This document shows positions 24,766-25,460 of a stretch of DNA of 25,460 bases, one piece after another (within the stretch, counting starts at the first letter, position 1; every line of letters begins with the position of its first letter). Source of the DNA: Fomitopsis serialis (Eukaryota; Basidiomycota; Agaricomycetes; Polyporales; Fomitopsidaceae). A program made the position numbers and the translations under genes. The stretch is taken from assembly GCF_022376445.1 (NCBI RefSeq), contig NW_025955477.1, forward strand, positions 1-25,460. The letters are read 5' to 3'. The notes under the pieces are model-generated. The model was not told the origin of the DNA. It ran no database searches and saw only the letters and a list, made by a program, of their open reading frames with translations.

Positions 24766-25460
24766 CCTGAGTTGCACTCGCCGGCCGGACCGTTAGAATC
24801 CACGGCCCGAGGTCGGTACCTTCACCCATAGTTGTGACAATACCTGAGTCGCACTCGCCGGCCGGACCGTCAGAATCCACGGCCCGAGGTTGGTACCTTC
24901 ATCCATGTATGAGGCAATACCTACGTCGCACTCGCCGGCCGGACCATTAGAATCCACGGCCCGAGGTCGGTACCTTCACCCATAGTTGTGACACTACCTG
25001 AGTCGCATTCGCCGGCCGGACCGTCAGAATCCACGGCCCGAGGTTGGTACCTTCATCCATGTATGAGGCAATACCTAAGTCGCACTCGCCGGCCGGACCG
25101 TCAGAATCCACGGCCCGAGGTCGGTACCTTCACCCATAGTTGTGACAATACCTGAGTCGCACTCGCCGGCCGGACCGTCACAATCCACGGCCCGAGGTCG
25201 GTACCCTCATCCATAGAGAGCCGAAGCCGGTACCTTCATCCATCACTGAGGCGATACCAAAGTCGCATTCGCCGGCCGGACCGTCAGAATCCACGGCCCG
25301 AGGTTGGTACCTTCATCCATGTATGAGGCAATACCTAAGTCGCACTCGCCGGCCGGACCGTTCGCATCCACGGCCAAGGGCGGTACCCTCATCCACACAT
25401 GGGACCATCCCTGAATCCCTGGTGGACCGCCACCGGCCGGACCGTTGGGAATGGTGTATT
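24766..25460. repeat. 77-bp satellite with alternating A/B units
   Basis: The word GTYGCAYTCGCCGGCCGGAC recurs with starts near 24771, 24848, 24925, 25002, 25079, 25156, 25262 and 25339, plus a decayed copy near 25430. Spacing is 77 bp except between 25156 and 25262 (106 bp, from a 29-bp partial duplication). The part after GGTACC alternates between CCCATAGTTGTGAC (A) and TCCATGTATGAGGC (B), giving a 154-bp higher-order repeat (A-B-A-B-A-B'-B). Each unit contains the palindromes CCGGCCGG and GGTACC. It runs off the window edge. Confidence 0.93.

Noticed and set aside
24766..25460. CRISPR-like appearance of the regular repeats
   Set aside because: Repeats are contiguous 77-bp units with no unique spacers, in a eukaryotic genome.

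Overview
The window looks like nuclear DNA of a basidiomycete, most likely an Agaricomycete. The genes have many short introns of about 45-76 nt with CTAAC/CTGAC-like branch points. The Gag-Pol of the minus-strand Ty3/gypsy element is of a type common in that class, and the host proteins are long, low-complexity and acidic/basic. The genus cannot be named from the sequence. All gene models and counts below were made by eye.

Left part (1-11825): a host gene (gene A, 5' end outside the window) is split by a 10,510-bp LTR retrotransposon at 822-11331 (element 1). Its LTRs (1003 and 1004 bp) appear to differ by one T. It has a 4-bp target duplication (GCGA), a primer-binding site and a polypurine tract. 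Excising the element plus one GCGA restores gene A's frame exactly. The space between primer site and polypurine tract is almost entirely one 2,803-codon ORF in which I recognise no protease, reverse transcriptase, RNase H or integrase. This is the most unusual object in the window: a young, apparently non-autonomous LTR element carrying a giant, low-complexity, internally repeated ORF.

Middle part (12400 to about 19312, minus strand): a second, decayed Ty3/gypsy element (element 2). It has Gag-protease, RT-RNase H-integrase, a primer-binding site identical over 19 nt to that of element 1, and one remaining LTR. It is truncated at the integrase C-terminus and carries two apparent 1-nt deletions between protease and RT. 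TTCGAA occurs about 34 times between 12.4 and 20.2 kb, far above expectation. Directly beyond the LTR is a two-exon plus-strand gene (gene D, 216 aa) that runs away from the element.

Right part (20235-24684): a convergent minus-strand seven-exon gene (gene B, 605 aa, cysteine clusters, NLS-like tracts, coiled coil, one GC-AG intron), then a divergent ten-exon plus-strand gene (gene C, 527 aa). Gene C is built from phase-0 exons that each tend to carry an LFxIP motif, and it also has two SUMO-interaction-like motifs. A 77-bp satellite with an alternating A/B unit structure (about 24766-25460) closes the window.

How the parts relate: elements 1 and 2 appear to use the same primer tRNA, so element 2's family is a plausible source of enzymes for element 1. 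Genes B and C share a 261-bp divergent promoter region and both look like nuclear regulatory or scaffold proteins, but their functions are not known.
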